This document shows, piece by piece, positions 33,559 through 42,705 of a stretch of 64,000 bases of DNA; position 1 is the first letter of the stretch; every line of letters starts with the position of its first letter. The position numbers were made by a program, and so were the translations under genes. The notes beneath the pieces are model-generated. The model did no database searches and was not told where the DNA came from. It saw only the letters and a list, made by a program, of their open reading frames with translations. The stretch comes from Streptomyces sp. NBC_00236 (GTDB taxonomy: Bacteria; Actinomycetota; Actinomycetes; Streptomycetales; Streptomycetaceae). The DNA is taken from positions 3,720,001 through 3,784,000 of the forward strand of contig NZ_CP108100.1 of NCBI RefSeq assembly GCF_036195045.1. Reading direction: 5' to 3'.

Positions 33559-34353
33559 GTGACCACAGCCGAACAACCCCCGCAGCCACAGCCCTCCGCG
33601 TCGCCCCGCCCCCTCGCGCTGATCACCGGAGTCGGCCGCACGATCGGCATCGGTGCGGGTATCGCCCGCCAACTGGCCGCCTCGGGCTGGGACATCGCCT
33701 TCACCTACTGGACGCCGTACGACCGGCGCATGACCTGGGGCGAGGAGCAGGGCGCATCCGCGGCCATCGCCGCATCCCTCACCGGACAAGGCGCGCGCAC
33801 GGCCGCGATCGAGGCGGACCTGGTCGACCCCGACGCCCCGTCCCGCATCTTCGACGAGGCCGAACGCCGGATCGGACCGGTCACCGCGCTCGTGCTCAGC
33901 CATGCCGAGTCGGTCGACTCCGGCCTCCTCGACACCACGGTCGAGAGCTTCGACCGGCACTTCGCCGTGAACGCCCGCGCCACCTGGCTGCTGATCCGGG
34001 AGTACGGGCTCCGCTTCCGCGCCGCCCCGGGCTCCGGCCGGATCATCGCCCTCACCAGCGACCACACGGTCGGCAACCTCCCGTACGGCGCCAGCAAGGG
34101 GGCCCTGGACCGCATCACCCTGGCCGCCTCGCACGAGCTCGCCCACCTGGGAGTGACCGCCAACGTCATCAACCCGGGCCCCGTGGACACCGGCTGGATG
34201 AACGACGAACTCTCCCAACTCCTCGTACGCAACACCCCACTGGGCCGCCTCGGCACCCCGCAGGACACCGCGCACCTGGTGGACTTCCTCTGCTCGCAGC
34301 AGGGTCAGTGGGTCAACGGCCAGCTGCTGAAGAGCAACGGCGGATCGGCGTAG
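33559..34353 (+). CDS. short-chain dehydrogenase/reductase
   Basis: A 264-residue NAD(P)-dependent oxidoreductase with a Rossmann fold. The cofactor loop reads LITGVGRTIGIGAGIA and the YGASKGAL segment supplies the catalytic Tyr and Lys. The usual Ser lies in ALTSDHT. NAG is replaced by LSHAES in the conserved structural motif, so this is a divergent member, similar to enzymes annotated as 3-oxoacyl-ACP reductase-like or SDR. GTG 33559 has GGAGG at 33544-33548. Substrate unknown. Confidence 0.88.
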   Translation: MTTAEQPPQPQPSASPRPLALITGVGRTIGIGAGIARQLAASGWDIAFTYWTPYDRRMTWGEEQGASAAIAASLTGQGARTAAIEADLVDPDAPSRIFDEAERRIGPVTALVLSHAESVDSGLLDTTVESFDRHFAVNARATWLLIREYGLRFRAAPGSGRIIALTSDHTVGNLPYGASKGALDRITLAASHELAHLGVTANVINPGPVDTGWMNDELSQLLVRNTPLGRLGTPQDTAHLVDFLCSQQGQWVNGQLLKSNGGSA

Positions 34354-34404
34354 CCTCACCGCCCGCACGGAGGAGGCGCCGACGTCCCGCCCCGGCCCCG
34401 GGAA

Positions 34405-35493
34405 TCAGGTCATGAGCCGTTGCACACGCGGCTCGACAAGAGGCCGGAAGATCCGCTGCACCACCGCGGTCATCAGCACGACGGCGACAACCGCGGCCAC
34501 GGCGGTCAGCGCGATCTTGCCCCACGGCGAATCGAGCCGGTCGTACACCCCGGCGTGCACCGCGGCACGGTAGAGCAGCGGGTGCAGCAGGAGGGCGTAC
34601 ATGGTGCGCGTGCCCATGACCGTGAACCACGTCCTGCGGTTCGGGACGAGCGAGAAGAACGCCGCCGTCATCACGACCGCGGCGACGAACAGCGCGACCC
34701 GCATGAAGAACCAGAAGGAAAGCGATACGTGCAGCTCGGTGTAGTCGTGCCGCCAGCTGAACCATTCCCAGTCGTTCAGACGCGGAGCGACCAGATAGGA
34801 GACGGGCAGAGCCAGGCACATCACCACGGCCGAGGCCACCCTGATGCGCCGGGAGCGCAGCCATGCGAAGTGCTCCCGGCGCAGTTGCAGGCCCAGCACG
34901 AAGAAGGGCAGGAATTGGAGCACCCGGGCGAACTGCAGGATGTTCCCATTGCTGGTGAGGCCCGAAAGCATCGAGATCACGACAGCGACGGCCACCGGCC
35001 ACCGCACGGCACGCCAGACGGGCACCGTGATCCGCCAGATGAACAGCGCGACGAGGAACCAGCACACGAACCAGGGCTGGAGGATCGTGACGTCGATCTC
35101 GCCCTCGTCGAGAACGTACTGCCGGACCAGCGCATAGAGGGTCTCGAAGATGAGATACGGGACCAGGACCCCGGTGATCAGCCGCTGCACCTGATCCGGG
35201 CGCCCCGTGTAACTGCGGGAGAGGAAGCCGGAAAGCACGATGAAGGCCGGCATGTGAAAGGAGTAGACCCAGGCTGCCGCAGACCTGACGGCATCGCTGT
35301 GGTTGATCCAGTCGGCCCAGAAATGCGCGCAGACCACGAGGACGAGCAGCAGGAACTTGGCATTGTCGAAAAAGGGATCCCTGCCGTCCCGAGCGGGCAC
35401 GGGTGCAGCCGACCGTTCCGGTGCGGGGGGCACCGTAAGGACGGCTCTCTCGCCGGCCGGCCCCGGTATCTCCCCGCCCATGGGGCTTGTCAT
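34405..35493 (-). CDS. membrane acyltransferase (acyltransferase_3 family)
   Basis: A 362-residue polytopic protein with about ten hydrophobic segments. It starts with FFDNAKFLLLVLVVCAHF, where the conserved histidine of the family falls in the first helix, followed by WVYSFHMPAFIVLSGFLS, a hallmark of O-acyltransferases that modify cell-wall or exported sugars. ATG 35493 follows GGAGGAG at 7 nt. The frame continues to 35577, but the extension is not membrane-like. The target polymer or glycoside is unknown. It is convergent with the SDR gene. Confidence 0.88.
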   Translation of the reverse strand: MTSPMGGEIPGPAGERAVLTVPPAPERSAAPVPARDGRDPFFDNAKFLLLVLVVCAHFWADWINHSDAVRSAAAWVYSFHMPAFIVLSGFLSRSYTGRPDQVQRLITGVLVPYLIFETLYALVRQYVLDEGEIDVTILQPWFVCWFLVALFIWRITVPVWRAVRWPVAVAVVISMLSGLTSNGNILQFARVLQFLPFFVLGLQLRREHFAWLRSRRIRVASAVVMCLALPVSYLVAPRLNDWEWFSWRHDYTELHVSLSFWFFMRVALFVAAVVMTAAFFSLVPNRRTWFTVMGTRTMYALLLHPLLYRAAVHAGVYDRLDSPWGKIALTAVAAVVAVVLMTAVVQRIFRPLVEPRVQRLMT

Positions 35494-35741
35494 CCGCCGT
35501 CTCCTCCAGAACACCCTGCTGATCGGGTCCATTGCAGCGGCGCAGAATGCCGGCCGTCCGGCCCGGGCGGTGATCATACACAGCAGCCCCCGCCGGGCGG
35601 CACCGAAAGGATCCCGCGCCGACCCACCGTATTCCCCCGCCGGCTACCCCCCGGCCACCGGGGATGCGCGGCGCCTCCGGGCCGTCCCGCCGACGGGCGT
35701 GGGACCGCAGCGCTCCGGACCCGAAAACGGCTCCGGGCATG

Positions 35742-35778
35742 AAAAAGCCCCAGGTCACGGCGAGTGAGTCCTGGGGCT
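35742..35778 (-). terminator. intrinsic terminator for tRNA-Thr
   Basis: On the minus strand a 9-bp stem AGCCCCAGG/CCTGGGGCT is followed by a T tract, directly downstream of the tRNA. Confidence 0.85.
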
Positions 35779-35784
35779 GATCCG

Positions 35785-35858
35785 AGCCGCCTTCGGGATT
35801 CGAACCCGAGACCTACGCATTACGAGTGCGTTGCTCTGGCCAACTGAGCTAAGGCGGC
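35785..35858 (-). tRNA. tRNA-Thr (anticodon CGT)
   Basis: Minus-strand cloverleaf, 74 nt without CCA. The acceptor stem is GCCGCCT/AGGCGGC, the D arm GCTC/GAGC, the anticodon stem ACGCA/TGCGT with loop CTCGTAA (anticodon CGT, reads ACG), and the T arm TCGGG TTCGAAT CCCGA. The discriminator base is T. It is followed by an intrinsic terminator. Confidence 0.97.
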
Positions 35859-35956
35859 ACGCCCTGTCGCACCATGATGCGATCAGCAGCGACGCCAAGT
35901 CTACACAGTTTCCAGGGGTGCTCCGTACCGCCCCGTTTCCACGCCTCAGCCGCAGG

Positions 35957-37507
35957 TCAGGAGCACTTCTTGCCGTCGTCCGGCGCCGTGCCTTCCAGCA
36001 GGTACGTGTTGATCGCCGTGTCGATGCAGTCGCTGCCGCGGCCGTACGCCGTGTGCCCGTCGCCCTCGTAGGTGAGGAGGGTGCCCGACGAGAGCTGGCC
36101 GGCCAGGGATTTCGCCCACTTGTACGGGGTCGCCGGGTCCCGGGTCGTTCCGACGACCACGATCGGGGCGGCGCCCTCGGCCTTGACGGGGTGCGGGGTG
36201 CCAGTGGCCGGGACCGGCCAGTAGGCGCAGTTCAGGGAGGCCCAGGCGAAGCCCTTTCCGAAGACCGGCGAGGCCTTCTCGAAGCTGGGCAGGGCCTGGG
36301 TGACCGCCTGGGAGGTGGCGAAGGCGGGTGGGAGGTCGAGGCAGTTCACGGCCGCGTTGGCGTACATGAGGTTCGCGAACGTGCCGTTCGGCTCACGCTC
36401 GTAGTAACTGTCCGCCAGGGAGAGCAGCCCCGAGCCGTCGCCCGTCTCGGCACCGGCGAGCGCCTCGCGGAGCTGGGGCCAGGCCGACTCGTCGTACATG
36501 GCGGCGATGACACCCGTGGTGGCGAGGGACTCACCGAGCTTGCGGGACTCGCCCGTGGCGATCGGCTTCGCGTCGAGGTCGCTGAACAGCTTCTTCAGGT
36601 TCGTCGCCGCGTCGGCGGCGGACGTCGTGCCGAGCGGGCAGTCCGCCTTCTTCACGCAGTCCGCCGCGAAGGACTGGAACGCGGTCTCGAATCCCGCGGT
36701 CTGGTCCCGGTTCATCTCGGCCGCCGGGAGCGAGGGATCCATCGCACCGTCGAGCACCAGACGGCCCGCCCGCGCGGGGAAGAGCTCGGCGTACGTCGCT
36801 CCCAGGAACGTTCCGTACGAGGCGCCGACGTAGTGCAGCTGCTCGTCCCCGAGCAGCTCCCGCAGGATGTCCATGTCGCGGGCCGTCTCCACGGTGGAGA
36901 CGTGCGGCAGGATCTCGCCCGAGCGCTGCTCGCAGCCGGTGGCGAACTTCTTGAACGAACTGCTCAGCTTCGCGACCTCGACGGCGTCGTCCGGGGTCTG
37001 GTCGACCTGGGTGTACGCGTCCATCTGTGAACCGGTGAGGCACTCGACGGGCTCGCTGCGCGCCACCCCGCGCGGATCGATGGCGACCATGTCGTAGCGG
37101 GCGCGCACCTGGGCGGGGTAGCCGATCGCGGCGTATCCCTGGAGATAGCCGATGGCCGATCCGCCGGGACCCCCCGGGTTGACCAGGAGGGAGCCGATCT
37201 TCTTGCCGGGCCCGGTGGCCTTCTTGCGGGAGACCGCCAGCTTGATCTCGCCGCCGTCCGGCTTCGCGTAGTCGAGCGGCGCCTTCATCGTGGTGCACTG
37301 GAATCCGGTGACGCCGCAGTCCCGCCAGCTCAGTTGCTGGGCGTAGAACGGCTTCAGCGCCGCCGGTACGGCGGAAGGCGTGGCCGAGGCCGCCTGCGCG
37401 GGCGACGAGGCGCCCGTCGTCGAACCCCCGTCGGTACAGCCGGAGATGAGGAGGCCGGCGGTGCCGAGCGCTAGGGCGAGGGTACGGAGCGGGCGCCTGT
37501 TATGCAT
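35957..37507 (-). CDS. lipoprotein alpha/beta hydrolase, tripeptidyl aminopeptidase (TAP/SlpD-E) type
   Basis: A 516-residue exported peptidase. The lipobox ISGC at residues 21-24 marks a membrane-anchored lipoprotein. The alpha/beta fold has the oxyanion segment PGGPGGSAIG, nucleophile S230 in GASYGTFLG, and a TAP-like C-terminal domain with APIVVVGTTRDPATPYKWA and the catalytic His in GDGHTAYGRG. Related enzymes remove tripeptides from secreted proteins. ATG 37507 has TACGCT 6 nt upstream and no ribosome site. It lies downstream of holB on the same strand with a 113-bp gap. Confidence 0.92.
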   Translation of the reverse strand: MHNRRPLRTLALALGTAGLLISGCTDGGSTTGASSPAQAASATPSAVPAALKPFYAQQLSWRDCGVTGFQCTTMKAPLDYAKPDGGEIKLAVSRKKATGPGKKIGSLLVNPGGPGGSAIGYLQGYAAIGYPAQVRARYDMVAIDPRGVARSEPVECLTGSQMDAYTQVDQTPDDAVEVAKLSSSFKKFATGCEQRSGEILPHVSTVETARDMDILRELLGDEQLHYVGASYGTFLGATYAELFPARAGRLVLDGAMDPSLPAAEMNRDQTAGFETAFQSFAADCVKKADCPLGTTSAADAATNLKKLFSDLDAKPIATGESRKLGESLATTGVIAAMYDESAWPQLREALAGAETGDGSGLLSLADSYYEREPNGTFANLMYANAAVNCLDLPPAFATSQAVTQALPSFEKASPVFGKGFAWASLNCAYWPVPATGTPHPVKAEGAAPIVVVGTTRDPATPYKWAKSLAGQLSSGTLLTYEGDGHTAYGRGSDCIDTAINTYLLEGTAPDDGKKCS

Positions 37508-37513
37508 GTCCGG

Positions 37514-37519
37514 AGCGTA
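37514..37519 (-). promoter_or_regulatory. -10 box of a leaderless promoter for the TAP-type peptidase gene
   Basis: TACGCT on the minus strand, 6 nt before ATG 37507. Confidence 0.5.
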
Positions 37520-37620
37520 GCCGCCGGGCGTCGGCTCGTCCGATTCCCTGCTCTTTCGGGTGATTCGGAGATCGGCCGGGGCTGTGCGACCGTCGCGTCG
37601 CGCAGCCGTGACCGACGGCC

Positions 37621-38826
37621 TCAGCCGGCCCGCAACGCCATCGTCATCGCCTCCACCGCGAGCAGCGGGGCCACATTGCGGTCCAGGGCCCGGCGGCAGG
37701 CGGTCACCGCCTCGATCCGGCGCAGGGTGCGCTCCGGCGTGGAGGAGCGGGCGATGCGGTCGAGGGAGTCCTGGGCGTCCGCGTTGGCGATGGCGATCCG
37801 GGAACCCAGTTGCAGGGCGAGCACATCGCGGTAGAACCCGGTCAGTTCGGTGAGCGCCAGGTCGAGGCTGTCGCGCTGGGTACGGGTCTTGCGCCGCTTC
37901 TGCCGGTCCTCCAGCTCCTTCATCACCCCTGCGGTGCCCCGAGGCATCCGGCCCCCGGCCGAGGCGCCGAGCGCGGCCTTCATGTCTTCCGTCTCCTTGA
38001 CGTCGACATCCTCGGCCGCCTGCTTGGCATCGTCGGTGGCGGTGTCGATCAGTTCCTGGGCGGCCTTGAGGCAGCCGCCGATGTCATCGACCCGCAGCGG
38101 AAGTTTCAGGACGGCGGCCCTGCGGGCACGCGCCCGCTCGTCGGTGGCGAGACGGCGGGCCCGGCCGATGTGCCCCTGGGTGGCGCGGGCGGCGGACATG
38201 GCCCGCTCCGGATCGATGCCGTCGCGCCGGATCAGGACATCGGCGACGGCGTCGACCGACGGCGTGCTCAGCGTGAGGTGGCGGCAACGCGACCGGATCG
38301 TGGGCAGCACGTCCTCCAGCGAGGGCGCGCAGAGCAGCCACACCGTGCGCGGCGCGGGCTCCTCGACCGCCTTGAGCAGCACATTGCCCGCGCCCTCGGT
38401 GAGGCGGTCGGCGTCCTCCATGACGATGACCTGCCAGCGCCCGACGGCCGGCGAGAGCTGGGCACGGCGGACCAGCTCGCGGGTCTCCTTCACACCGATG
38501 GAGAGCAGATCGGTGCGGATCACGTCCACATCGGCGTGCGTACCGATGAGGCTCGTGTGACAGCCGTCGCAGAAGCCGCACCCCGGCGCCCCGCCCAGGG
38601 CACGGTCCGGGCTGGTGCACTGCAGGGCGGCGGCAAAGGCCCGGGCGGCGGTGGACCGGCCGGAGCCCGGGGGGCCGGTGAACAGCCAGGCATGGGTCAT
38701 CTTCGAGCCGGGCGGCACCGGCTCTCCCGCGGAAATGGCGGTGACCAGCACGTCGGCGTCCCGGGCGGCGGCACCGAGCTGCTCCTGCACGCGGTCCTGG
38801 CCGACCAGGTCGTCCCATACGGACAT
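37621..38826 (-). CDS. holB: DNA polymerase III subunit delta'
   Basis: Clamp-loader subunit of the replisome, 401 residues. AAA+ N-terminal domain with a P-loop-like GPPGSGRSTAAR in which the usual Lys is Arg. A zinc-binding cysteine cluster follows (CTSPDRALGGAPGCGFCDGC), then MEDADRLTEGAGNVLLKAVEEP, the DnaX/HolB hallmark. The C-terminal part has helical Lys/Arg-rich stretches. AAGGG precedes ATG 38826 at about 10 nt. The gene lies downstream of tmk, as in most bacteria, but a strong hairpin separates the two. Confidence 0.93.
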   Translation of the reverse strand: MSVWDDLVGQDRVQEQLGAAARDADVLVTAISAGEPVPPGSKMTHAWLFTGPPGSGRSTAARAFAAALQCTSPDRALGGAPGCGFCDGCHTSLIGTHADVDVIRTDLLSIGVKETRELVRRAQLSPAVGRWQVIVMEDADRLTEGAGNVLLKAVEEPAPRTVWLLCAPSLEDVLPTIRSRCRHLTLSTPSVDAVADVLIRRDGIDPERAMSAARATQGHIGRARRLATDERARARRAAVLKLPLRVDDIGGCLKAAQELIDTATDDAKQAAEDVDVKETEDMKAALGASAGGRMPRGTAGVMKELEDRQKRRKTRTQRDSLDLALTELTGFYRDVLALQLGSRIAIANADAQDSLDRIARSSTPERTLRRIEAVTACRRALDRNVAPLLAVEAMTMALRAG

Positions 38827-39035
38827 GGGTCACCGCCCTTCCGGTGGTGTGCGGGCCGAGCCGCCGTTCCGTCGGAACGGTGGTACGGCCCGGGTGGCTC
38901 TCGTCACGGCTGTCGCCGTGATGTGCGTCGGTCCGGCTTCCCATTGTGGGGGACGGGTCTGACAATCCCGGCAGACTGCCGGAGGGACAACGGCAGCCGG
39001 GGCAGCCGGAGAGACGAAGGCAGCCCGGGCTGCCG

Positions 39036-39079
39036 GACGCCGATGGCCCCGCGCCTGTTCGCGCGGGGCCATCGGCGTC
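39036..39079 (-). terminator. hairpin terminator after tmk
   Basis: A perfect 19-bp stem (GACGCCGATGGCCCCGCGC and complement) with a 6-nt loop CTGTTC ends 8 bp before the tmk stop. Confidence 0.85.
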
Positions 39080-39087
39080 GTACCCGG

Positions 39088-42000
39088 TCAGCGACGCGGG
39101 CGGCGTCCCCGGCCCCTGGGCCCCGGGTCCTCGTCGTCGTGGTCGCCGAGCAGTTCGTCCGCCAGCGTGGGCAGATCGTCCAGCGGCGTCTCCTCCGCCC
39201 AGTCCGGACGCGGACGCCCCGACCGGCCGGACGGCCCCTGCCGGTCCCGGTCCGCGGGCGGGTTCGCCTGCGGGTCGGTGATCTGCGGCAGCTCGCGGGT
39301 GCGCTCGTTCTCGCCCTCGGGTACGGAGGCCGCCGGGCGCTCGTCCCGGAAGATGCCACGAGGTACCCGGTCCGCGGGGTCGGCGTCGCGTGCGGAGTCA
39401 TGCCCTCCCGCGTCCCGTACCGGCGGCAGCACCGCCGTCTCGTCCGCCGCACCGGGATGCCCGGGCGCGTCGGAGATCTTCGGGATCATCGCGGTCTCGG
39501 CCTCGTCGGAAGGCCAGGGCGCGGACGGCGACGCGCTGCGGGACCGCCCGGAGCCGGACTTCGGATCCACCGGGGAGGGCACCGGCTGCGTGATCTCGTT
39601 CGGGTTGACGATCGGGGTCGGCACCGTCAGCTCGCTGTCCGACACGGATGGCTCGGACGACCCGGACGACCCGGGCCTCTCGGCGGCACGCGAGGCCTGG
39701 GCGGCCTCGGCGGCCTCCGCGTCGGCTTCCGCCTGCGCGGCCGCCGCCCGGGCCCGGGCGCTCTCCGCGGCGGCAGCGGCCTCTGCCTCTGCCTGCCGTC
39801 GAGCCGCCTCGGCCCGGAGCAGGGCCTCCTCCGCCTTGCGCTGCTTCTCCAGACGCCGGGCCTCGGCTTCCTGGCGCAGCCGCGCCTCCTCCTCGGCCTG
39901 GCGGCGCAACCGGGCCTGCTCGGCCTCGCGGGCCGCGTCCTCGGCTTCGACCCGGGCGCGCTCCTCCTCGGCGATGCGGCGGGCCTCCTCGGCGCGCTGC
40001 CTGGCCTCTTCCGCCTGGCGTTCGGCCTCGCGCCTGCGGGCTTCCTCCTCCTCGCGGCGCTTGCGCTCCTCCTCCTCGGCGCGGAGCTTGGCGAGCTGCT
40101 CCTGGCGCTCGCGCTCCAGACGCTCCTCCTCCGCCTTGCGCGCGGCTTCCTCCTCGGCGAGGCGCCGGGCCTCTTCCTCGGCGGCCTTGCGCGCCTCTTC
40201 CCGGGCCTTGATCTCGGCTTCGGAGAGCGGAAGGAGCTGGTCGAGCCGGTGACGCACGACCGTGGTGATCGCCTCCGGTTCCTGGCCGGCGTCCACCACC
40301 AGGTAACGCGTCGGGTCGGCGGCGGCCAGCGTCAGGAATCCGGAACGCACCCGGGCGTGGAACTCGGGCGGCTCGGACTCCAGCCGGTCGGGCGCCTCGG
40401 TGAACCGTTCCCTCGCGGTCTGCGGGTCGACGTCCAGCAGCACCGTCAGATGCGGTACGAGTCCGCTCGTCGCCCAGCGCGAGATCCGGGCGATCTCGGT
40501 CGGCGCGAGATCACGGCCCGCGCCCTGGTAGGCGACGGACGAGTCGATGTAGCGGTCGGAGATGACGATCGCGCCCCGCTCCAGCGCCGGGCGCACGACC
40601 GAGTCGACGTGCTCGGCGCGGTCGGCGGCGTACAGCAGTGCCTCGGCCCGGTTGGAGAGCCCGGCCGACGACACGTCGAGCAGGATCGAGCGCAGCCGCT
40701 TGCCGACGGGGGTCGCACCCGGTTCGCGGGTGACGACGACCTCGTGGCCCTTGGCACGGATCCACTCGGCGAGCGCCTCGACCTGGGTGGACTTGCCCGC
40801 TCCGTCACCGCCCTCCAGAGCGAGGAAGAAGCCGGTCCCGGCGGGCGCGACCGCCGGGTCGCCCCCACGCAGCGCCTCGCGCAGATCGCGGCGCAGCGGC
40901 ACTCCGGAACGGTCGTCCGTCTTCGCGAGGACGATCGCGGCGACCGGCAGCAGCAGGGCGCCGATCAGCATCAGGGTGAAGGCGGCACCGCCGTGCGCGA
41001 AGACGAAGTCGCCCGCGGTCAGCCGGTGGGTGCCGATGGCGGCGGCCACCAGCGGGCCGCCGACCGCGCCGAGCGCGATCAGGACCCGGACGACGGCCTG
41101 GAGGTGCTCGGTGGTCCTGGCCCGGCGGAACTCCTCGGTCTCCTGGTCGACGAGCACATGGCCGGTGTTCGCGGCGACGCCCGCCGCGTATCCGGCGAGC
41201 ACGGCGAGCATGAGGACGGTCGCCGTGTCCGGGACCAGACCCATCGCCAGGAGGGCGACTCCGGTGACGGCGGTGGCCAGGGAGAGCAGCCGCCGCCGCG
41301 ACAGGGTGGGCAGCACCTTCTGCGCGGTACGGATGCCGACACCCGTACCACCCGTCAGGGCGAGGATCAGCAGGGCGAAAGTGGCGGGGCCACCACCGAG
41401 GTCGGCGGCGTCCAGCACGGCGACGGCGGCCGCGGCCGCGATCGCTCCGGCGACCGCGGCGCAGGTCGCGACGATCAGCGGGACGGCGCCCGTACGGCCC
41501 TTGTCCGGTCCGCTGCCGGCGGACGGCCGGCGCAACCCCTCCAGGGGCGAGCGCGGGCGGGGCGTCGGTGTGCCGGGCAGTTCCAGGAAGTACACGGTCG
41601 AGATCGAGGCGGAGAACAGCCCGGCCGCGACGTACGAGCCGAGGGCCGCCTGGTGGAAGGAGAACCACTCCAGGCCCGAGCCCAGCAGATTGCCGATCAG
41701 CGTGGCGACCAGCAGAACGGCCGCGGCGGCGGGAACGGCGGCGAAGTCCGTACGCAGGGAGAGCCGGCGCAGTGAGTCGAGGTGGTCCGGCAACGGACGC
41801 ACCGCGGCGCCCTCGATCGGCGGTGCGGGCAGCAGCGCGGGCGCCGCCCCGTCCTTCGCGATCGTCCACAGGCGCTCACCGGCGCCGGTGACGAAGACGG
41901 TGATGAGGATCATCATGAGCGCCTTGTCGGGCGTCCAGTCGATCCACAGGGGCGCGACGACCAGCAGCGCGAGCCGCAGCCCGTCGGCGCCGATCATCAG

Positions 42001-42351
42001 CCACCGCCGGTCGAGCGGCCCTCCCGGCGCCGTCAGGGTCGTCAACGGCCCCAGGAGTACGGCTCCGAAGAGCAGGGTGGAAATAATCCGGGCCCCGAAG
42101 ACGGCGGCGACGGCGAAGGCCGCCCCGCGGTATCCGGATCCGAATGAGCCCTCAAGGACCGCCGCTTGCAGCGACAGCAACACCAGCACGAGAAGGGCGA
42201 GTGCATCGCCGGTACTGCCGACGAGCTGGGCGCTCCACAACCGCTTCAGCGGGGGAACACGCAACAGGGCTCGTACGGCGCGCTCGCGTGAGTCTGCGGC
42301 AAGTGTGTCGGAGGTGGGGCTCACGACCGTTGGCTGCTCGGCTCGCGTCAT
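39088..42351 (-). CDS. tmk: thymidylate kinase fused to a transporter-like N-domain and a long C-terminal coiled coil
   Basis: A 1087-residue, three-part protein. Residues about 30-480 are a membrane region of 10-12 helices resembling the MFS fold. Residues about 507-710 are a complete dTMP kinase: P-loop GGDGAGKST at 514-522, TREPG, and SDRYIDSSVAYQG. Residues about 715-890 are a Glu/Arg/Ala-rich coiled coil of many EEARR-type heptads. The last ~190 residues are acidic and Pro/Ser-rich, probably disordered. The kinase phosphorylates dTMP for DNA synthesis and would be tethered to the membrane here. ATG 42351 has TAGGCT exactly 6 nt upstream. It lies between topA and holB, all on one strand. 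Confidence 0.93.
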   Translation of the reverse strand: MTRAEQPTVVSPTSDTLAADSRERAVRALLRVPPLKRLWSAQLVGSTGDALALLVLVLLSLQAAVLEGSFGSGYRGAAFAVAAVFGARIISTLLFGAVLLGPLTTLTAPGGPLDRRWLMIGADGLRLALLVVAPLWIDWTPDKALMMILITVFVTGAGERLWTIAKDGAAPALLPAPPIEGAAVRPLPDHLDSLRRLSLRTDFAAVPAAAAVLLVATLIGNLLGSGLEWFSFHQAALGSYVAAGLFSASISTVYFLELPGTPTPRPRSPLEGLRRPSAGSGPDKGRTGAVPLIVATCAAVAGAIAAAAAVAVLDAADLGGGPATFALLILALTGGTGVGIRTAQKVLPTLSRRRLLSLATAVTGVALLAMGLVPDTATVLMLAVLAGYAAGVAANTGHVLVDQETEEFRRARTTEHLQAVVRVLIALGAVGGPLVAAAIGTHRLTAGDFVFAHGGAAFTLMLIGALLLPVAAIVLAKTDDRSGVPLRRDLREALRGGDPAVAPAGTGFFLALEGGDGAGKSTQVEALAEWIRAKGHEVVVTREPGATPVGKRLRSILLDVSSAGLSNRAEALLYAADRAEHVDSVVRPALERGAIVISDRYIDSSVAYQGAGRDLAPTEIARISRWATSGLVPHLTVLLDVDPQTARERFTEAPDRLESEPPEFHARVRSGFLTLAAADPTRYLVVDAGQEPEAITTVVRHRLDQLLPLSEAEIKAREEARKAAEEEARRLAEEEAARKAEEERLERERQEQLAKLRAEEEERKRREEEEARRREAERQAEEARQRAEEARRIAEEERARVEAEDAAREAEQARLRRQAEEEARLRQEAEARRLEKQRKAEEALLRAEAARRQAEAEAAAAAESARARAAAAQAEADAEAAEAAQASRAAERPGSSGSSEPSVSDSELTVPTPIVNPNEITQPVPSPVDPKSGSGRSRSASPSAPWPSDEAETAMIPKISDAPGHPGAADETAVLPPVRDAGGHDSARDADPADRVPRGIFRDERPAASVPEGENERTRELPQITDPQANPPADRDRQGPSGRSGRPRPDWAEETPLDDLPTLADELLGDHDDEDPGPRGRGRRPRR

Positions 42352-42357
42352 CCGCCC

Positions 42358-42363
42358 AGCCTA
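42358..42363 (-). promoter_or_regulatory. -10 box of a leaderless promoter for tmk
   Basis: TAGGCT on the minus strand, 6 nt before ATG 42351. Confidence 0.55.
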
Positions 42364-42640
42364 TCGGGAGCGGGGCGGTGCCCGCGGTCCGCGTCCGAAC
42401 ATACGACCGTCGACCTCACGATCCGACCCACTCGACGGGCACGCGGACCCGGGGACCGCAGAACCATCCCGCCGGCGTCTCCAGCCCGGCCGGCGCCTCG
42501 GCGACTCCAGCCCTTCCGGCGTTTGAGGAGCGGGGGTCCGGGGGCGGAGCCCTCGGTTACGGAAAGGGGCAGGTAGGGAAAGGTCCGCCGCAGGCGCAAC
42601 CCCTCGCCCCCTCACCCGCCTCCCACCCCCGGAAACGGCA

Positions 42641-42680
42641 ACGCCGGAGGGGCTGGACACTCGTCCAGCCCCTCCGGCGT
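42641..42680 (-). terminator. hairpin terminator after topA
   Basis: A perfect 18-bp stem (ACGCCGGAGGGGCTGGAC and complement) with a 4-nt loop, 26 bp after the topA stop. Confidence 0.85.
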
Positions 42681-42705
42681 CAAGGAGCCCAGGGCCCCAG
42701 GAAGG

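Larger units (their letters stand above)
42352..42705. other. topA-tmk intergenic region
   Basis: 354 bp without a gene. It holds the tmk -10 box, three copies of a CCAGCCCNTCCGGCGT-type repeat (42481-42496 divergent, 42507-42522, 42665-42680), a GGAGCGGGGGTCCGGGGGCG stretch typical of dispersed Streptomyces intergenic repeats, and the topA terminator. Confidence 0.6.

Noticed and set aside
37810..41775. 1321-codon plus-strand open frame opposite holB and tmk
   Set aside because: Low-complexity Gly/Arg/Leu translation with no motifs, and the opposite strand encodes recognised proteins.
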